This document shows, piece by piece, positions 1 through 9,764 of a stretch of DNA of 64,000 nucleotides. The notes under the pieces were generated by a model that saw nothing but the letters and a program-made list of their open reading frames with translations, did no database searches and had not been told where the DNA came from. Position 1 is the first letter of the stretch. The number at the start of each line of letters is the position of its first letter. The stretch comes from Paraburkholderia hayleyella (GTDB lineage Bacteria; Pseudomonadota; Gammaproteobacteria; Burkholderiales; Burkholderiaceae), in contig NZ_QPES01000001.1 of the NCBI RefSeq assembly GCF_009455685.1, positions 682,001 through 746,000 of the forward strand, read 5' to 3'. A program made the translations under genes and the position numbers.

Positions 1-183
1 CAGTACGCGTCGGGTTTGGGCGTGACTGAAATAGCAACGCGACTGGGCCGAAGTGTCAAGACCATCAGTGCGCAAAAATGCACGGCGATGAGAAAGCTGG
101 CGTTGAACAGTGATGCGGAACTGTTCAGGTTTGCTGTCGATCACGGTGTTGTATCGGCTGATCAGGTACAGCGCCATCATTGA
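1..183 (+). CDS. NarL/LuxR-type response regulator, C-terminal part (cut by window edge)
   Basis: Only the last 60 residues are present, open from base 1 to the TGA at 181-183. They form most of a LuxR-type helix-turn-helix: EIATRLGRSVKTIS followed by a recognition-helix segment with QKCTAMRKL. This closely matches the end of the next gene (EIAGRLGRSGKTIS, QKRSAMRKM), so the two are paralogous response regulators in tandem. The receiver domain would lie to the left of the window. The likely role is DNA binding after phosphorylation by a sensor kinase, possibly the BvgS-type kinase encoded downstream. The HTH assignment is firm; partner and targets are inference. Confidence 0.8.
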   Translation, partial: QYASGLGVTEIATRLGRSVKTISAQKCTAMRKLALNSDAELFRFAVDHGVVSADQVQRHH

Positions 184-259
184 TCTTTCTCTGAGGTGCC
201 CCGGAGCTGAAGCGCTTCGGGGCGCGACGGGGAGGGGTGCTAGTTAATTTGAAAATAGA

Positions 260-904
260 ATGCAAAAGATCATCAAAGTCATAGTAGCGGACGATCACGG
301 ATGCGTTCGGTTAGGCGTATCCCGTCTTCTGGATGGTGTGCCAAATATGAAAGTGGTTGGCGAGGCATGCGATACGCTGGAACTGGCAGAGCTTCTTGAT
401 ACGTGTCCATGCGATGTCATTGTGTCCGACATTGGCATGCCGGGTATCGATGGGGAGAGCAATGCCATTTCTTTCCTCAGCAGGATCTTGCGGCGGGAAC
501 CTGGTCGCCCCATTGTGATCCTCACCATGATTCATCACACGCAGATGTTGTCCCGGATGCTGCAGCTTGGTGTTTCCGCGATCGTGGACAAGCGTGATGC
601 CGTTGGCTCCCTGCTCGATGCAATCAACGCTTCCATGGCTGGCATGCCTTATTTTTCTCCCCAGGTACAGAGCGTGATTAATTCCCCAGACTTGCCGCTA
701 CAGGCTTGTTCCGGGGTGCTAAGCGCACGTGAATGGGAGGTTTTTCAGATGTATGTGCAAGGAATGACAAACGGAGAGATTGCCGGGAGGCTAGGCCGTA
801 GCGGCAAGACAATCAGCACGCAAAAACGCAGCGCGATGCGAAAGATGGGGCTCGATACCGATGCCGAGCTCATCGAATACGCTCGATTAATCGGCCTTGT
901 CTGA
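260..904 (+). CDS. NarL/FixJ-family response regulator (REC + LuxR HTH)
   Basis: A 214-residue two-component response regulator. The receiver domain spans about residues 5-125, with the acidic pair D11-D12 and phospho-acceptor D57 in the segment VIVSDIGMP. The LuxR-type helix-turn-helix is at about 150-210 (LSAREWEVFQMY, GEIAGRLGRSGKTIS). Length and domain order are normal for the NarL/BvgA class. It follows a paralogous regulator by 76 bp. It lies upstream of a BvgS-type hybrid kinase (1902-6374), with an aquaporin gene between. A BvgA-like role as output of that kinase is the natural inference from family and position, but no regulated promoter can be identified here. Confidence 0.88.
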   Translation: MQKIIKVIVADDHGCVRLGVSRLLDGVPNMKVVGEACDTLELAELLDTCPCDVIVSDIGMPGIDGESNAISFLSRILRREPGRPIVILTMIHHTQMLSRMLQLGVSAIVDKRDAVGSLLDAINASMAGMPYFSPQVQSVINSPDLPLQACSGVLSAREWEVFQMYVQGMTNGEIAGRLGRSGKTISTQKRSAMRKMGLDTDAELIEYARLIGLV

Positions 905-1130
905 TCTTTTTGTGGGATTTTTCCGCAGTGAATGTCGGGGGTTTGCTCTCATTTAAGAATCGTCTGATTAGACCAACATTGGGTTCCATTTCATACTTCG
1001 TCTCGCTAACGGATTCCGGCTGTTTTGAATTTTTGTAAGACAGGTCCGTTTATCTAACAAATGAAAAAAAAGCAAAAATCGACCGTTCCAGTGCGGTCGG
1101 CCTATGCGTAGTATTTCAAGGGAGGACGCT

Positions 1131-1877
1131 GTGGTGAGCTTGGGTAGGCGGTTATTGATCGAAGGCGTAGGAACCTGCTGGATTGTGTTCATTGGCTGCG
1201 GCAGTATCGTTCTGAATGGAGGGGCGATGCAGCAGGGACACAACATACTGGAAGTCTCTCTGGCCTTTGGTCTCGCGTTGACGACAGCCTCCTATGCGTT
1301 CGGACGTTATTCCGGGGCTCATTTCAATCCTGCGGTTACGGTTGGTTTTGCCGTTGCGCAGCGGTTTCCGGTGCGTGACCTTGTACCTTATATTGCTGTC
1401 CAGATCCTTGGCGCCATTGCGGGTGCGGCGCTGCTTGCTTATGTAGCGAGCGGCCGGCCTGGTTTCGAACTTGCAGCGAGCGAGTTCGGCGCGAACGGCT
1501 ATGGCGATCATTCGCCATCTGATTACCAGTTTCATTCCGCGCTGGTGATCGAACTTCTCTTGTCTTTTGCTTTCGTGACGATCAGCTTGATGGTGACTCG
1601 GCGGAAAGACCTCCGGCCGGTTGCGCCGTTTGTCATGGGCGCGTCGATGATGCTGATCTATTTCGTTGCGATGCCGATAACCAATGCTTCTATTAATCCA
1701 GCGCGCTCGACCGGTCCCGCGCTGTTCGTCGGCGATTGGGCGCTCGACCAGCTTTGGCTTTTCTGGATTGCTCCGATGGTCGGCGGCGTATTGGCGGGTG
1801 TCTTGTATCAGCGTTTGCTGGGTTCGTACGCCGAACATGCGAACTCATTTTTGTCCGAGCGTCGTGAAGTTGTCTGA
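1131..1877 (+). CDS. Aquaporin / MIP-family channel
   Basis: A membrane channel of the major intrinsic protein family (water or small neutral solutes), 248 residues from the chosen start. Both pore signatures are visible: HFNPAVTVG with the first NPA near residue 66, and SINPARSTG with the second near residue 189. About six hydrophobic helices lie around them. The arginine following the second NPA (NPAR) is the usual selectivity-filter arginine, favouring an AqpZ-like water channel over a glycerol facilitator. The GTG at 1131 is preferred because GGGAGG lies five bases before it; an ATG at 1104 in the same frame has no ribosome site. It ends 24 bp before the sensor kinase, so the two may be cotranscribed. 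Confidence 0.85.
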   Translation: MVSLGRRLLIEGVGTCWIVFIGCGSIVLNGGAMQQGHNILEVSLAFGLALTTASYAFGRYSGAHFNPAVTVGFAVAQRFPVRDLVPYIAVQILGAIAGAALLAYVASGRPGFELAASEFGANGYGDHSPSDYQFHSALVIELLLSFAFVTISLMVTRRKDLRPVAPFVMGASMMLIYFVAMPITNASINPARSTGPALFVGDWALDQLWLFWIAPMVGGVLAGVLYQRLLGSYAEHANSFLSERREVV

Positions 1878-1901
1878 TTAATCCGCCGCTAGAACCGTCG
1901 T

Positions 1902-4900
1902 ATGTCCGCAATGAAACGCTGCTGTAAAACTGCTGAGCTAGCTCTTGACTGGTGTCGCCTGGCTCTGCGGCTGGCGGGACTTGTGCTTCTCATGACGGCT
2001 CACGCCGTGCAGGCCGGGCCGGTTTCAGCCAATCCTTCACAGCGAAGTGTGAGTGCTTTTCCGGCGCAACTGTCAGTTGGCGTGCTGACGCAGGGCTGGG
2101 CACCGTTTGATGGTGTCAGAAATGGCCGGCTCACGGGCATGAGCGTTGATTATCTGCAGGCGCTCGTCGGCCATGATGTTGCCCTGAATCCCAAGACGTA
2201 TCCCGACATGACGCGCCTGCTGGCTGCGGTGTGCGCGGGTGAGGTCGATCTCGTGATGAGCGTCGCCCGTACCCCTGAACGGGAACATTGCCTGAGTTTT
2301 ACCGCGCCGTATTTTCGTGCATCCACCTCCGTGGTGGTGGATGGCAGTCGCAGTGGTGCGCTGCCTGGTCATGCCCAACTGGAAAATGCCCGTTTTGCCA
2401 TTGAACGGGATTTTGCACTCGAACGATTTTTGCGCGAGCGCTATCCCCGTGCCCGGATTGAGACATACGTCGATACCGAAGCGGCACTGAATGCCGTGAT
2501 GAGCGGTAAGGCCGATGCTTACATGGGTTTTACGCCGTCGGCACGGTATTACCTTGCCGATCTGCAGTTCTCGAGGTTGCGCGTTGCTTTCGAAGAACGC
2601 GGCCGGGTCGACGAACTGCGATTTGCGCTGCCGCGCTCGGGTGCGGCATTGCGCGATCAGCTAGACCGTGCGCTAGCCACCATGCCACCCACCGAAGGGG
2701 CCATGATCCGGTCGCGCTGGCTCGGCAGCGACTTCGATACCCGATCGGTTTCCACCGTTAAGCGCTTGGCTCTGAGTCCCGAAGAACAAAGCTGGTTGCG
2801 TATGCTGCCGCCCTTGTTAGTGGGGTTTGATGCTGACTGGCCGCCATTTAGCTACCTGGATGAAGCCGGGCATTCCAGTGGCATCGCTGCCGAGTACCTG
2901 AATTACCTGGAGCGCACGCTTGGTATCAAATTTCGCCGCGCGCCGATGGCGGACTGGCCCGCAACGCTCACGGCTTTTCGCCGCGGCGATCTTGCATTGC
3001 TGGCGACGGCGACCCGTGGTGATCCCCGGCTGGAAAATGCGTACTACACACGGGCGTATGAGAGCTATCCGCTCGTGATCGTTGGCCGCATGGATGAACC
3101 TGCTGCGCGTAGTCTTGGAGACTTCGCTGCTCGCCAGATCGTGGTATCGGCGCATGTTGCCGGTTTGATCGGGTCTGCGGCGACAAACATTCCCGCCAGG
3201 AATCTTTTGGTGGCACCCAGCCTTGACGCGGCGCTCAAAATGGTTGCGCAAGGGAAGGCGGATGTTTTCGTCGGAAATGTGGCCGCGGTCGATCTGATGC
3301 TCGAGCGGCAATACTCGGGAACACTCAAAATTCTTGGCGCGGTGGGCGAATCAGACACGCTTACCTTCGCTGTGCGCTCCGATTTTGCGCCGCTGGCAGC
3401 GTTGATTGACCGGGCGTTGTTAGCTATGCCGCCAGCCGAAAAGCAGCTTATCCGGCAGCACTGGGTGACGGGTCACGTTGAGCCGCAGGGTACCTGGAGC
3501 GTCACGGCATTGCGGCTATTGCCGCTGCTGATCGGAATTGGTATCGCACTGCTCGTCACATTGCGTGCCTATACGCTGCTGCAGCGTGAAGTGCGGCGGC
3601 GCAAACGCACCGAGCGGGCGCTGGCCGTGCAGCTTAATTTCCAGCAAACCTTGATGGAAATGGTGCCGTACCCGCTCATGGCAAAAGATCTGGAAGGCCG
3701 GTATATCGCCATCAATCGCGCTTACGAAGAGGCTTCCGGCTTGCAACGCGGAGATTTGCTGGGACGTACCATCGAGGGGAGACAGACTTGGGGAGCGATC
3801 AATAGCGAGCATCTCGAGAAAATGACACGCGATACCTTGCTAACGGGGGAGCGCATCCAGCTTGAACTGGAGTTCACCGGACGTATGGGCGATATTCGCC
3901 ATGGCATTTTCTGGACCGCGCTCTGCAAGGGCATTGATGGCGCGCCCTCCTGCGTGCTGGGTACGATGATCGACATCACGGATATTCGCCGCGCCGAGAT
4001 GTGCGCCCGTGAGACGGAGCGCCGCCTTTTCGATGTAACGCGTTCGTTGCCCGCTGTGGTTTTCCAGCTGCGCCGCGATTCAGGCGGCAAGTATTCATTT
4101 CCTTATATCGGTGGCAACGCCCAGTATTTGCTGGGCGGCGGCACGGGTGTGCTGATGCACGATGACACAATCGACTTGCGTCGTGTCTGTGCTGAAGACC
4201 GGCCGCGGGTCATGTCTGCACTGAGGCATTCGGCACGTTCTGAAAAACCCGTGCATCTTGAGTTCCGCTTCGATACGCCAACCGGGCAACGCTGGGGCCG
4301 TGCCGAGCTGGTCCCGCGACGTGAGGCAACGGGCGGCATGGTATGGAGCGGCTACTGGGTGGATGCGAGTGTCGAGCATGCCCGTTCGGACGAACTGGAG
4401 CGTGCCCGGGATCTTGCCGAAGCAGCTTCACGCGCCAAGGACGACTTCCTGGCGATGATGAGCCACGAAATACGCACGCCCATGAATGGCGTGTTGGGGC
4501 TGGTTGAGCTGCTTGAGCGTACGCCACTCAACGCCGACCAGGGCGAGATGCTGGGCATGATTCATGATTCGGCGGGCGCTTTGCTGCAGATTCTCGACGA
4601 TCTGCTTGATTACTCGAAGATCGAAGCCGGCCGTTTGACGATGAACGCCGAAACCATCGACATGCGTGAACTGGTGGATAACGCCGTTGGTTTGCTAGCT
4701 GGGCAGGCGCATGAAAAAGGTCTGAAGGTGCGCGTCGACGTCGAGCCGGAAGTCGCAGCCTCACTGCGTGGCGATAGCGTGCGTCTGAAGCAGGTTTTGT
4801 TCAACCTGCTTGGCAATGCGATCAAATTTACGTTGAAGGGTGAAGTCGACGTTTGCGTCTCGGTGGATGGACAAACGGCAGATGAACAAACCGTTGTGAT

Positions 4901-6374
4901 CGTGGTTGAAGACACCGGCATCGGCATTGAACAGGAGGCGCAGGTCCGTCTGTTCGAACCGTTTGTTCAGGCCGAGTCGTCCACTACACGCCGTTTTGGC
5001 GGAACCGGCCTGGGGCTCACCATTTGTCGCAAGCTGGTTGATCTGATGGGAGGAACGCTGACGCTGGAGAGTACGCTGGGTGTCGGCACCCGGATGACGC
5101 TGCGGCTGGCGATGCCTATTGAAGCGCAGCATTACACCGCAGGCGGATTGCGTGGCAAACGTGGGCTGATTGCCGTGCACGATGCCCGGATTGCCCGCGC
5201 GCTCCAGCATTATGGTGACGCGCTGGGCCTTAAGTTGCGCTGTGTGGTGCCTGGCGAGGCGCTGGCACAGATTGATGCGTGTGAGCTTAAGCAACTGGAT
5301 CTGGTCTTCCTGAGTGAGGGCGTGGATTTCCCCGCGGTGCAGCAGTCTGGCATTCGCCTGATTTACGTTACCGAGAAACCCAAGCCAACGGGTTATCGTA
5401 TCGTCCAGGATACCGTTCGTCTTAGCATTAACCCGATTTCATGGCGTGGTTTGGGGGCTGCATGCGCGGCGGCATTGACCGGGCTAGCCATCATGCCCAC
5501 GCGGACCACCGACATCGCTGATATCGGAACACCTCCACCGGATCGCGCCCGCGCGATCGCCAGTAACCGGCTCATTCTGGTGGCGGAAGATCACCCGGTT
5601 AATCAGGAGCTCATTCGTCATCAACTGGCGTTGCTAGGTTTTGCCTGTGATGTCGTGAACGACGGACTTGAAGCACTGGCCGCTCTGGAAACCACCCATT
5701 ACAGCTTTTTGATTACCGATTGCCACATGCCGAATGTTAATGGCTATGAACTGGCCCGAAAGGTAAGAGAACGGGAAGCGGGTAGCGCTTATCATCTGCC
5801 GATTCTTGGTATCACAGCGAATACCGCGCCTGAAGATTTACGTTTGTGCCGCAGCGCGGGCATGGACGATTGCCTGATTAAGCCGACGCGGCTTGTCACG
5901 CTGCGCGAGTATCTGAACCGCTGGTTTGGCATTGATGGCGTGCGTCAGGTGGGGCCGGTGAACCAGTTTGAGGGCGCGAGCAAAAAACCTGACGGACCGG
6001 CAGAACGCGATACGCCGGATGATTCGTTCGTGCCGGTTGATTTGCGGCACATGGCGCAATTATGGGGTAGTGAGTCAACGGTGAAGGCGTTGCTGGATTC
6101 GTTTGTTTCAGCGATGCGCGACGATGTCCGGGCGCTGCCGCCGTTACTGGAAGACGCTGAGGTGGATATTAACCGCCTGCGCGAATGGCATCACCGCGTC
6201 ATAGGTGCTGTCAGCGTGTTGCAGTACCCGCCGTTGCTAGGGGTGCTGGACAAATACCGTTCCGGGATTACATCGAAAGGGCCGGACGAGCTGCGTGCCG
6301 AAGGGCTGGCCTTGGTCAGGAAGTGCAATGAGATGCTGGATGGGATCGAGGAGCAGGCTGCATTGCTTGTTTAA
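1902..6374 (+). CDS. BvgS/EvgS-type hybrid sensor histidine kinase
   Basis: A 1490-residue inner-membrane phosphorelay kinase. A signal peptide ends near AVQA (about residue 38). Two tandem Venus-flytrap domains of the SBP_bac_3 type follow in the periplasm (about 50-275 and 300-525), then a transmembrane helix (about 535-557) and one or two PAS-like domains (about 580-815). The HisKA domain has H855 in MMSHEIRTPMNG, and the ATPase has the N box NLLGNAIKF and G boxes EDTGIGI and GGTGLGL. The receiver domain has D1273 in ITDCHMPN. The C-terminal HPt domain has H1431 in WHHRVIGA; the lysine usual after this histidine is replaced. This is the BvgS architecture. The input ligand is unknown; the output is probably one of the two upstream NarL-type regulators. 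Confidence 0.93.
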   Translation: MSAMKRCCKTAELALDWCRLALRLAGLVLLMTAHAVQAGPVSANPSQRSVSAFPAQLSVGVLTQGWAPFDGVRNGRLTGMSVDYLQALVGHDVALNPKTYPDMTRLLAAVCAGEVDLVMSVARTPEREHCLSFTAPYFRASTSVVVDGSRSGALPGHAQLENARFAIERDFALERFLRERYPRARIETYVDTEAALNAVMSGKADAYMGFTPSARYYLADLQFSRLRVAFEERGRVDELRFALPRSGAALRDQLDRALATMPPTEGAMIRSRWLGSDFDTRSVSTVKRLALSPEEQSWLRMLPPLLVGFDADWPPFSYLDEAGHSSGIAAEYLNYLERTLGIKFRRAPMADWPATLTAFRRGDLALLATATRGDPRLENAYYTRAYESYPLVIVGRMDEPAARSLGDFAARQIVVSAHVAGLIGSAATNIPARNLLVAPSLDAALKMVAQGKADVFVGNVAAVDLMLERQYSGTLKILGAVGESDTLTFAVRSDFAPLAALIDRALLAMPPAEKQLIRQHWVTGHVEPQGTWSVTALRLLPLLIGIGIALLVTLRAYTLLQREVRRRKRTERALAVQLNFQQTLMEMVPYPLMAKDLEGRYIAINRAYEEASGLQRGDLLGRTIEGRQTWGAINSEHLEKMTRDTLLTGERIQLELEFTGRMGDIRHGIFWTALCKGIDGAPSCVLGTMIDITDIRRAEMCARETERRLFDVTRSLPAVVFQLRRDSGGKYSFPYIGGNAQYLLGGGTGVLMHDDTIDLRRVCAEDRPRVMSALRHSARSEKPVHLEFRFDTPTGQRWGRAELVPRREATGGMVWSGYWVDASVEHARSDELERARDLAEAASRAKDDFLAMMSHEIRTPMNGVLGLVELLERTPLNADQGEMLGMIHDSAGALLQILDDLLDYSKIEAGRLTMNAETIDMRELVDNAVGLLAGQAHEKGLKVRVDVEPEVAASLRGDSVRLKQVLFNLLGNAIKFTLKGEVDVCVSVDGQTADEQTVVIVVEDTGIGIEQEAQVRLFEPFVQAESSTTRRFGGTGLGLTICRKLVDLMGGTLTLESTLGVGTRMTLRLAMPIEAQHYTAGGLRGKRGLIAVHDARIARALQHYGDALGLKLRCVVPGEALAQIDACELKQLDLVFLSEGVDFPAVQQSGIRLIYVTEKPKPTGYRIVQDTVRLSINPISWRGLGAACAAALTGLAIMPTRTTDIADIGTPPPDRARAIASNRLILVAEDHPVNQELIRHQLALLGFACDVVNDGLEALAALETTHYSFLITDCHMPNVNGYELARKVREREAGSAYHLPILGITANTAPEDLRLCRSAGMDDCLIKPTRLVTLREYLNRWFGIDGVRQVGPVNQFEGASKKPDGPAERDTPDDSFVPVDLRHMAQLWGSESTVKALLDSFVSAMRDDVRALPPLLEDAEVDINRLREWHHRVIGAVSVLQYPPLLGVLDKYRSGITSKGPDELRAEGLALVRKCNEMLDGIEEQAALLV

Positions 6375-6454
6375 CGCTTGTTTAACAATAGGGTGGAGCG
6401 CCCTGGCTTGCCGCAAAGGATTTTGCCTGCGTGTCTGCGAGCTTGTGGCCCGGC

Positions 6455-7441
6455 CTAACCTGATTTTTCTCCCTCATATCCGTCAGGATGGCTTAATGCG
6501 TGCGCTGGCTGACCAGTTGAGGCCTCGCCACGCAGGGGCAGACTGTTCCGAAAATAATCGACAGTGAAATCGACAAACGACCGGGTTTTTGCCGAGACGT
6601 GCCGGCGCCCGGGATAGACCAGGGACAGTTCCTTGTCGGAATCCTTGATTCGATAGTTGGCTAGCACCTCGATCAGCGTACCCGCCGCGAGGTCTTCTGC
6701 GACATGGTTTTCCGGCAAGATGGTGACGCCCATATCCGCAAGCGCGGCCTGCCTCAGCATGACTGCGTTGTTGACGGAATACGTGGGCTCGGGACAAACC
6801 GTTTCTTCTTGCCCGTCGGGGCCAATAAACCGCCAGATGGCACTATGAATATCGGTGGAGGGCGTCAGGAACGTGTGCGAGGTAAGTTCGGCTGGTGTGA
6901 GTGGCGCCCCGCATTTTTCAATGTAAGTGGGCGATGCCACGGCGACAGAGCGAACCTTGAGGAGCAGGCGTTTGATTAACGTACCGCTACTGATTTGCTG
7001 TGGCATGACGATGCCAACATCGAAGCCTTCTTCGATCAGGTCGACTGGACGATGCAATAACGTTACCGCCAGTTTGACTTTGGGATGGCTGGCCCGATAA
7101 CGCTGTATGAGCGATGTCAGGCCAAACAGCGCGAACGAGGCCACGACGACAAGTTTCAGTGTGCCTGTTGGGTCTGTTGCGGTGCGGGTGATGTTTGATT
7201 CGATCCCATCGATCTGCTCAAGGACTTGCCTGCAACCTTCAGCGTAGGCTTCGCCCGCTTCGGTCAATGACAAGCTGCGCGTGCTGCGGTTGACCAGCCG
7301 TGTATTGAGATGGGTTTCGAGTAGCGCGATGTAACGCGTGACAACGGCGTTGGATAGATCCAGGCTCAATGCGGCACGGCCAAATGAACCATTCTCGGCG
7401 ACCTTGAGGAAGATCCGCATGGCTTGTAGCTGGTTCATCAT
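6455..7441 (-). CDS. LysR-family transcriptional regulator
   Basis: A 328-residue LysR-type regulator. The N-terminal winged helix-turn-helix (about residues 1-60) contains FLKVAENGSFGRAALSLDLS and the typical RLVNRSTRSLSLTEAG stretch. A periplasmic-binding-like effector domain follows from about residue 90. It resembles the CrgA/PA2758-like LysR subgroup that often controls a divergent neighbour. The nearest divergent gene is the porin, across a 467-bp AT-rich gap, so autoregulation or porin control is possible but not shown. The C-terminal tail of about 30 residues beyond the effector domain is hydrophilic and unremarkable. Effector unknown. Confidence 0.9.
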   Translation of the reverse strand: MMNQLQAMRIFLKVAENGSFGRAALSLDLSNAVVTRYIALLETHLNTRLVNRSTRSLSLTEAGEAYAEGCRQVLEQIDGIESNITRTATDPTGTLKLVVVASFALFGLTSLIQRYRASHPKVKLAVTLLHRPVDLIEEGFDVGIVMPQQISSGTLIKRLLLKVRSVAVASPTYIEKCGAPLTPAELTSHTFLTPSTDIHSAIWRFIGPDGQEETVCPEPTYSVNNAVMLRQAALADMGVTILPENHVAEDLAAGTLIEVLANYRIKDSDKELSLVYPGRRHVSAKTRSFVDFTVDYFRNSLPLRGEASTGQPAHALSHPDGYEGEKSG

Positions 7442-7908
7442 AAAAATAGACGTTTAATCAATATAGGAAGGCTACTTAATGAGAGGGAAACAAACTATTT
7501 TTTCACGACGTTGTAATTCTGTTCTTATGTTAAAGAAGGAAAAAATGTATTGGAATGAGAATGATCTTAAATAGCCTGATGATGAGTGGCGGTAGTTGTG
7601 TGGTTGTGTGGCAACGCTTTAATTGGATAAGGTAATTAGGGATAAAAATGAGATAAAGACTCATCCTTTTATATCAATGGTTAAGCATCGAAATTGCAAA
7701 ATTTTTCAATAATTTAAAAAGTGTTTTTCTCATGTTGTCATGGCCGTGATGAAAGTGCCCCCCCTAAACTTCGCTTCGTTCCCGCAGACCAAGCAGGTCT
7801 CCGGTTTCAAGGATGACGGCGTAGAGAAACATGCGCTTCGGCTTGCAGTCACGCTGTGCAATTAAAATCGAGTCACCCGACTCTCTCAGTAAGATATCGA
7901 GGACTAGC
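7442..7908. other. 467-bp intergenic region, AT-rich promoter and leader region
   Basis: No convincing gene. Bases 7442-7740 are strikingly AT-rich for this genome and probably hold the divergent promoters of the LysR gene (leftward) and porin (rightward). The last 150 bases before the porin are GC-richer and form its probable mRNA leader. They contain a small hairpin, GAGTC-ACCC-GACTC, at about 7870-7883. I see no clear operator palindrome. Confidence 0.6.
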
Positions 7909-9066
7909 ATGAAAAAAACTTTGATTCTCGCGGCGATTTCCGCGACCTTCGCGAGTGCGGCACATGCGCAAAGCAGTGTGACGCTATACGGTATTATCGA
8001 TGCCGGTTTCGCCTACGTGAACAACGAAGTTAAGCGCGGTGTTGTTGCACCAGGGTCTTCCCTGCATGGCCCGGTCTATGGTTTGACGAGTGGTGGCATT
8101 CAGGGTAGCCGCTGGGGTTTGCGCGGTGCAGAAGATTTGGGCGGTGGCCTGAAGGCAATCTTCACGTTGGAAAGCGGTTTCAGCATGGGCAACGGCAAGG
8201 CCACCCAGAACGGTGGCATGTTCAGCCGCCAGGCGTTCGCCGGTGTGTCGAGCCCCTACGGTACGCTTACGCTGGGTCGCCAGTACGACTCCGTGGTTGA
8301 TTACCTCGGCCCACTGACAGCAACTGGCAGCTGGGGCGGTACATTCTTCGCACATCCGTTCGATAACGATAATGCGGACAACTCCCTGCGCATGAACAAC
8401 TCGGTCAAGTTCCAGAGCGTTAACTACGCTGGCTTCTCGTTCAGCGGCCTGTATGGCTTCTCGAACCAGGCCGGTGGCTTTGCTAGCAACCGTGCATACA
8501 GCGCGGGTATGGGTTACCAGATCGCTGGCCTGAAGTTGGCTGCTGCATACCTGCAGACACAAGGTGCCGATCGTAATTCGACTGGTGCGACCCAGGATGG
8601 CGTGATTAACTTCGGTAATTCCACGACGCCGTTGTTTGCTTCAACGCAACGTACTTGGGGCGTGGGTGGTAACTACGCATTTGGCCCGGCAACGGTTGGC
8701 GCAGTGTTTACGCAAAGCCGCTTCCAGTTCGTGCTGGGTGATGCATCGTTCCGCTTCAACAACTTTGAAGTCAACGCTCGTTACAACCTGACGCCTGCAT
8801 TGGCGCTCGGTGCGGCATACACGTACACGCAAGCCCTGCAAAAGACACCTGCGGTGTCAAACGGCTCAGGTCACTGGAATCAGTTCGGTCTGCAAGCTGA
8901 CTACGCACTGTCCAAGCGCACGGATATCTACGCTGAAGGCATCGCTCACGTAGGTGCGAAGGGCAACGCGACTAACGGTATTTCGACCCAGGTGTTTGGT
9001 ACTGATGCACCTTCGTCATCGCGTACCCAGGTGGTGGTCACGACGGGTATCCGTCACCGCTTCTAA
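7909..9066 (+). CDS. Gram-negative general porin (OmpC/Omp38-like)
   Basis: An outer-membrane trimeric porin of the Burkholderiaceae type, 385 residues from the preferred start. The signal peptide MKKTLILAAISATFASAAHA is followed by mature SSVTLYGIIDAGFAY, the classic first strand of this family. The constriction-loop region and alternating aromatic beta strands follow. The C-terminus TTGIRHRF ends in phenylalanine, the outer-membrane insertion signal. An in-frame ATG at 7831 would add 26 residues before the signal peptide and is rejected. A perfect intrinsic terminator starts 17 bp after the stop, so the gene is monocistronic. Codon use is strongly biased toward preferred codons, consistent with high expression. 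Confidence 0.95.
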   Translation: MKKTLILAAISATFASAAHAQSSVTLYGIIDAGFAYVNNEVKRGVVAPGSSLHGPVYGLTSGGIQGSRWGLRGAEDLGGGLKAIFTLESGFSMGNGKATQNGGMFSRQAFAGVSSPYGTLTLGRQYDSVVDYLGPLTATGSWGGTFFAHPFDNDNADNSLRMNNSVKFQSVNYAGFSFSGLYGFSNQAGGFASNRAYSAGMGYQIAGLKLAAAYLQTQGADRNSTGATQDGVINFGNSTTPLFASTQRTWGVGGNYAFGPATVGAVFTQSRFQFVLGDASFRFNNFEVNARYNLTPALALGAAYTYTQALQKTPAVSNGSGHWNQFGLQADYALSKRTDIYAEGIAHVGAKGNATNGISTQVFGTDAPSSSRTQVVVTTGIRHRF

Positions 9067-9082
9067 GCATTACTGTCTCAGC

Positions 9083-9110
9083 AAAAAAGCACCGCTTGCG
9101 GTGCTTTTTT
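9083..9110 (+). terminator. Rho-independent terminator of the porin gene
   Basis: Perfect 13-bp stem AAAAAAGCACCGC / GCGGTGCTTTTTT with a 2-base loop, ending in six T. It lies 16 bases after the porin stop codon. The A run on the left arm makes it potentially bidirectional. Confidence 0.9.
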
Positions 9111-9234
9111 GTTTGCTGGCGTGGAATTTTGCTGAGGTTTCGGCGCCGCACGATAGGCGTGGATTTGCACTAGTATGACGAGATTTCGCGCGAACCATGT
9201 CCATGGGTTTGCTGGCGGAAAAACAGAGGGAAAT

Positions 9235-9669
9235 ATGAAGGTAATCCGAAAACTGAATCTTGCCGTTGCAGTCTGGGCGCTGGCATCGGGCATGGCGCTT
9301 GCCGATACGGTCTCGCTAAAGGCTCAACTTGAGCCATCCAGTGAAGTACCGCCGCGTGTCAGTCATGGACACGGCGTGCTGAATGCGACATTCGACACCT
9401 CGAGCCGGGCGCTCAAGTGGACAGCGACTTATGCAGGCTTATCCGGAGCTGTCACGGGGGCTCATTTTCATGGCCCTGCGCCGGTAGGTCAAAATGCGAA
9501 AATTCAGGTGTCTGTCGAGAAATCCGCGCTGGCTAGTCCGATCAACGGTTCGGCAATCCTGACCGAGCAGCAGTCAACCGATCTGATGGCGGGCCAGTGG
9601 TACTTCAATATTCATACCGCAACCAATCCGGGCGGCGAGATTCGCGGTCAGGTATTGCCCGCTAATTAA
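9235..9669 (+). CDS. Exported CHRD-domain protein
   Basis: A 144-residue protein with a signal peptide (MKVIRKLNLAVAVWALASG through ALA, cleavage before DTVSL) and a CHRD domain over most of the mature part. Diagnostic pieces are LEPSSEVPPRVSHGHG, GAHFHGPAPVGQNA and WYFNIHTATNPGGEIRGQV. The domain is named after chordin, but its bacterial role is not established; these are usually small periplasmic or secreted proteins. The ATG at 9235 follows an AGAGGGA ribosome site and begins the signal peptide, so it is preferred to the in-frame ATG at 9175. It stands alone between the porin terminator and the hydrolase. Confidence 0.85.
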   Translation: MKVIRKLNLAVAVWALASGMALADTVSLKAQLEPSSEVPPRVSHGHGVLNATFDTSSRALKWTATYAGLSGAVTGAHFHGPAPVGQNAKIQVSVEKSALASPINGSAILTEQQSTDLMAGQWYFNIHTATNPGGEIRGQVLPAN

Positions 9670-9764
9670 ATAGCATCCAGTCTTGATGTGCCGTGCGGCT
9701 TGCATTATCTGCATCCTCACGTAGCGTGCACGACTACTTGGTGGGCGGGGCAGGGGAGGCAATC

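Noticed and set aside
1060..1110. A 16-codon Lys-rich ORF just before the aquaporin as a leader peptide
   Set aside because: No ribosome site and no attenuator hairpin follows; a chance frame is more likely.
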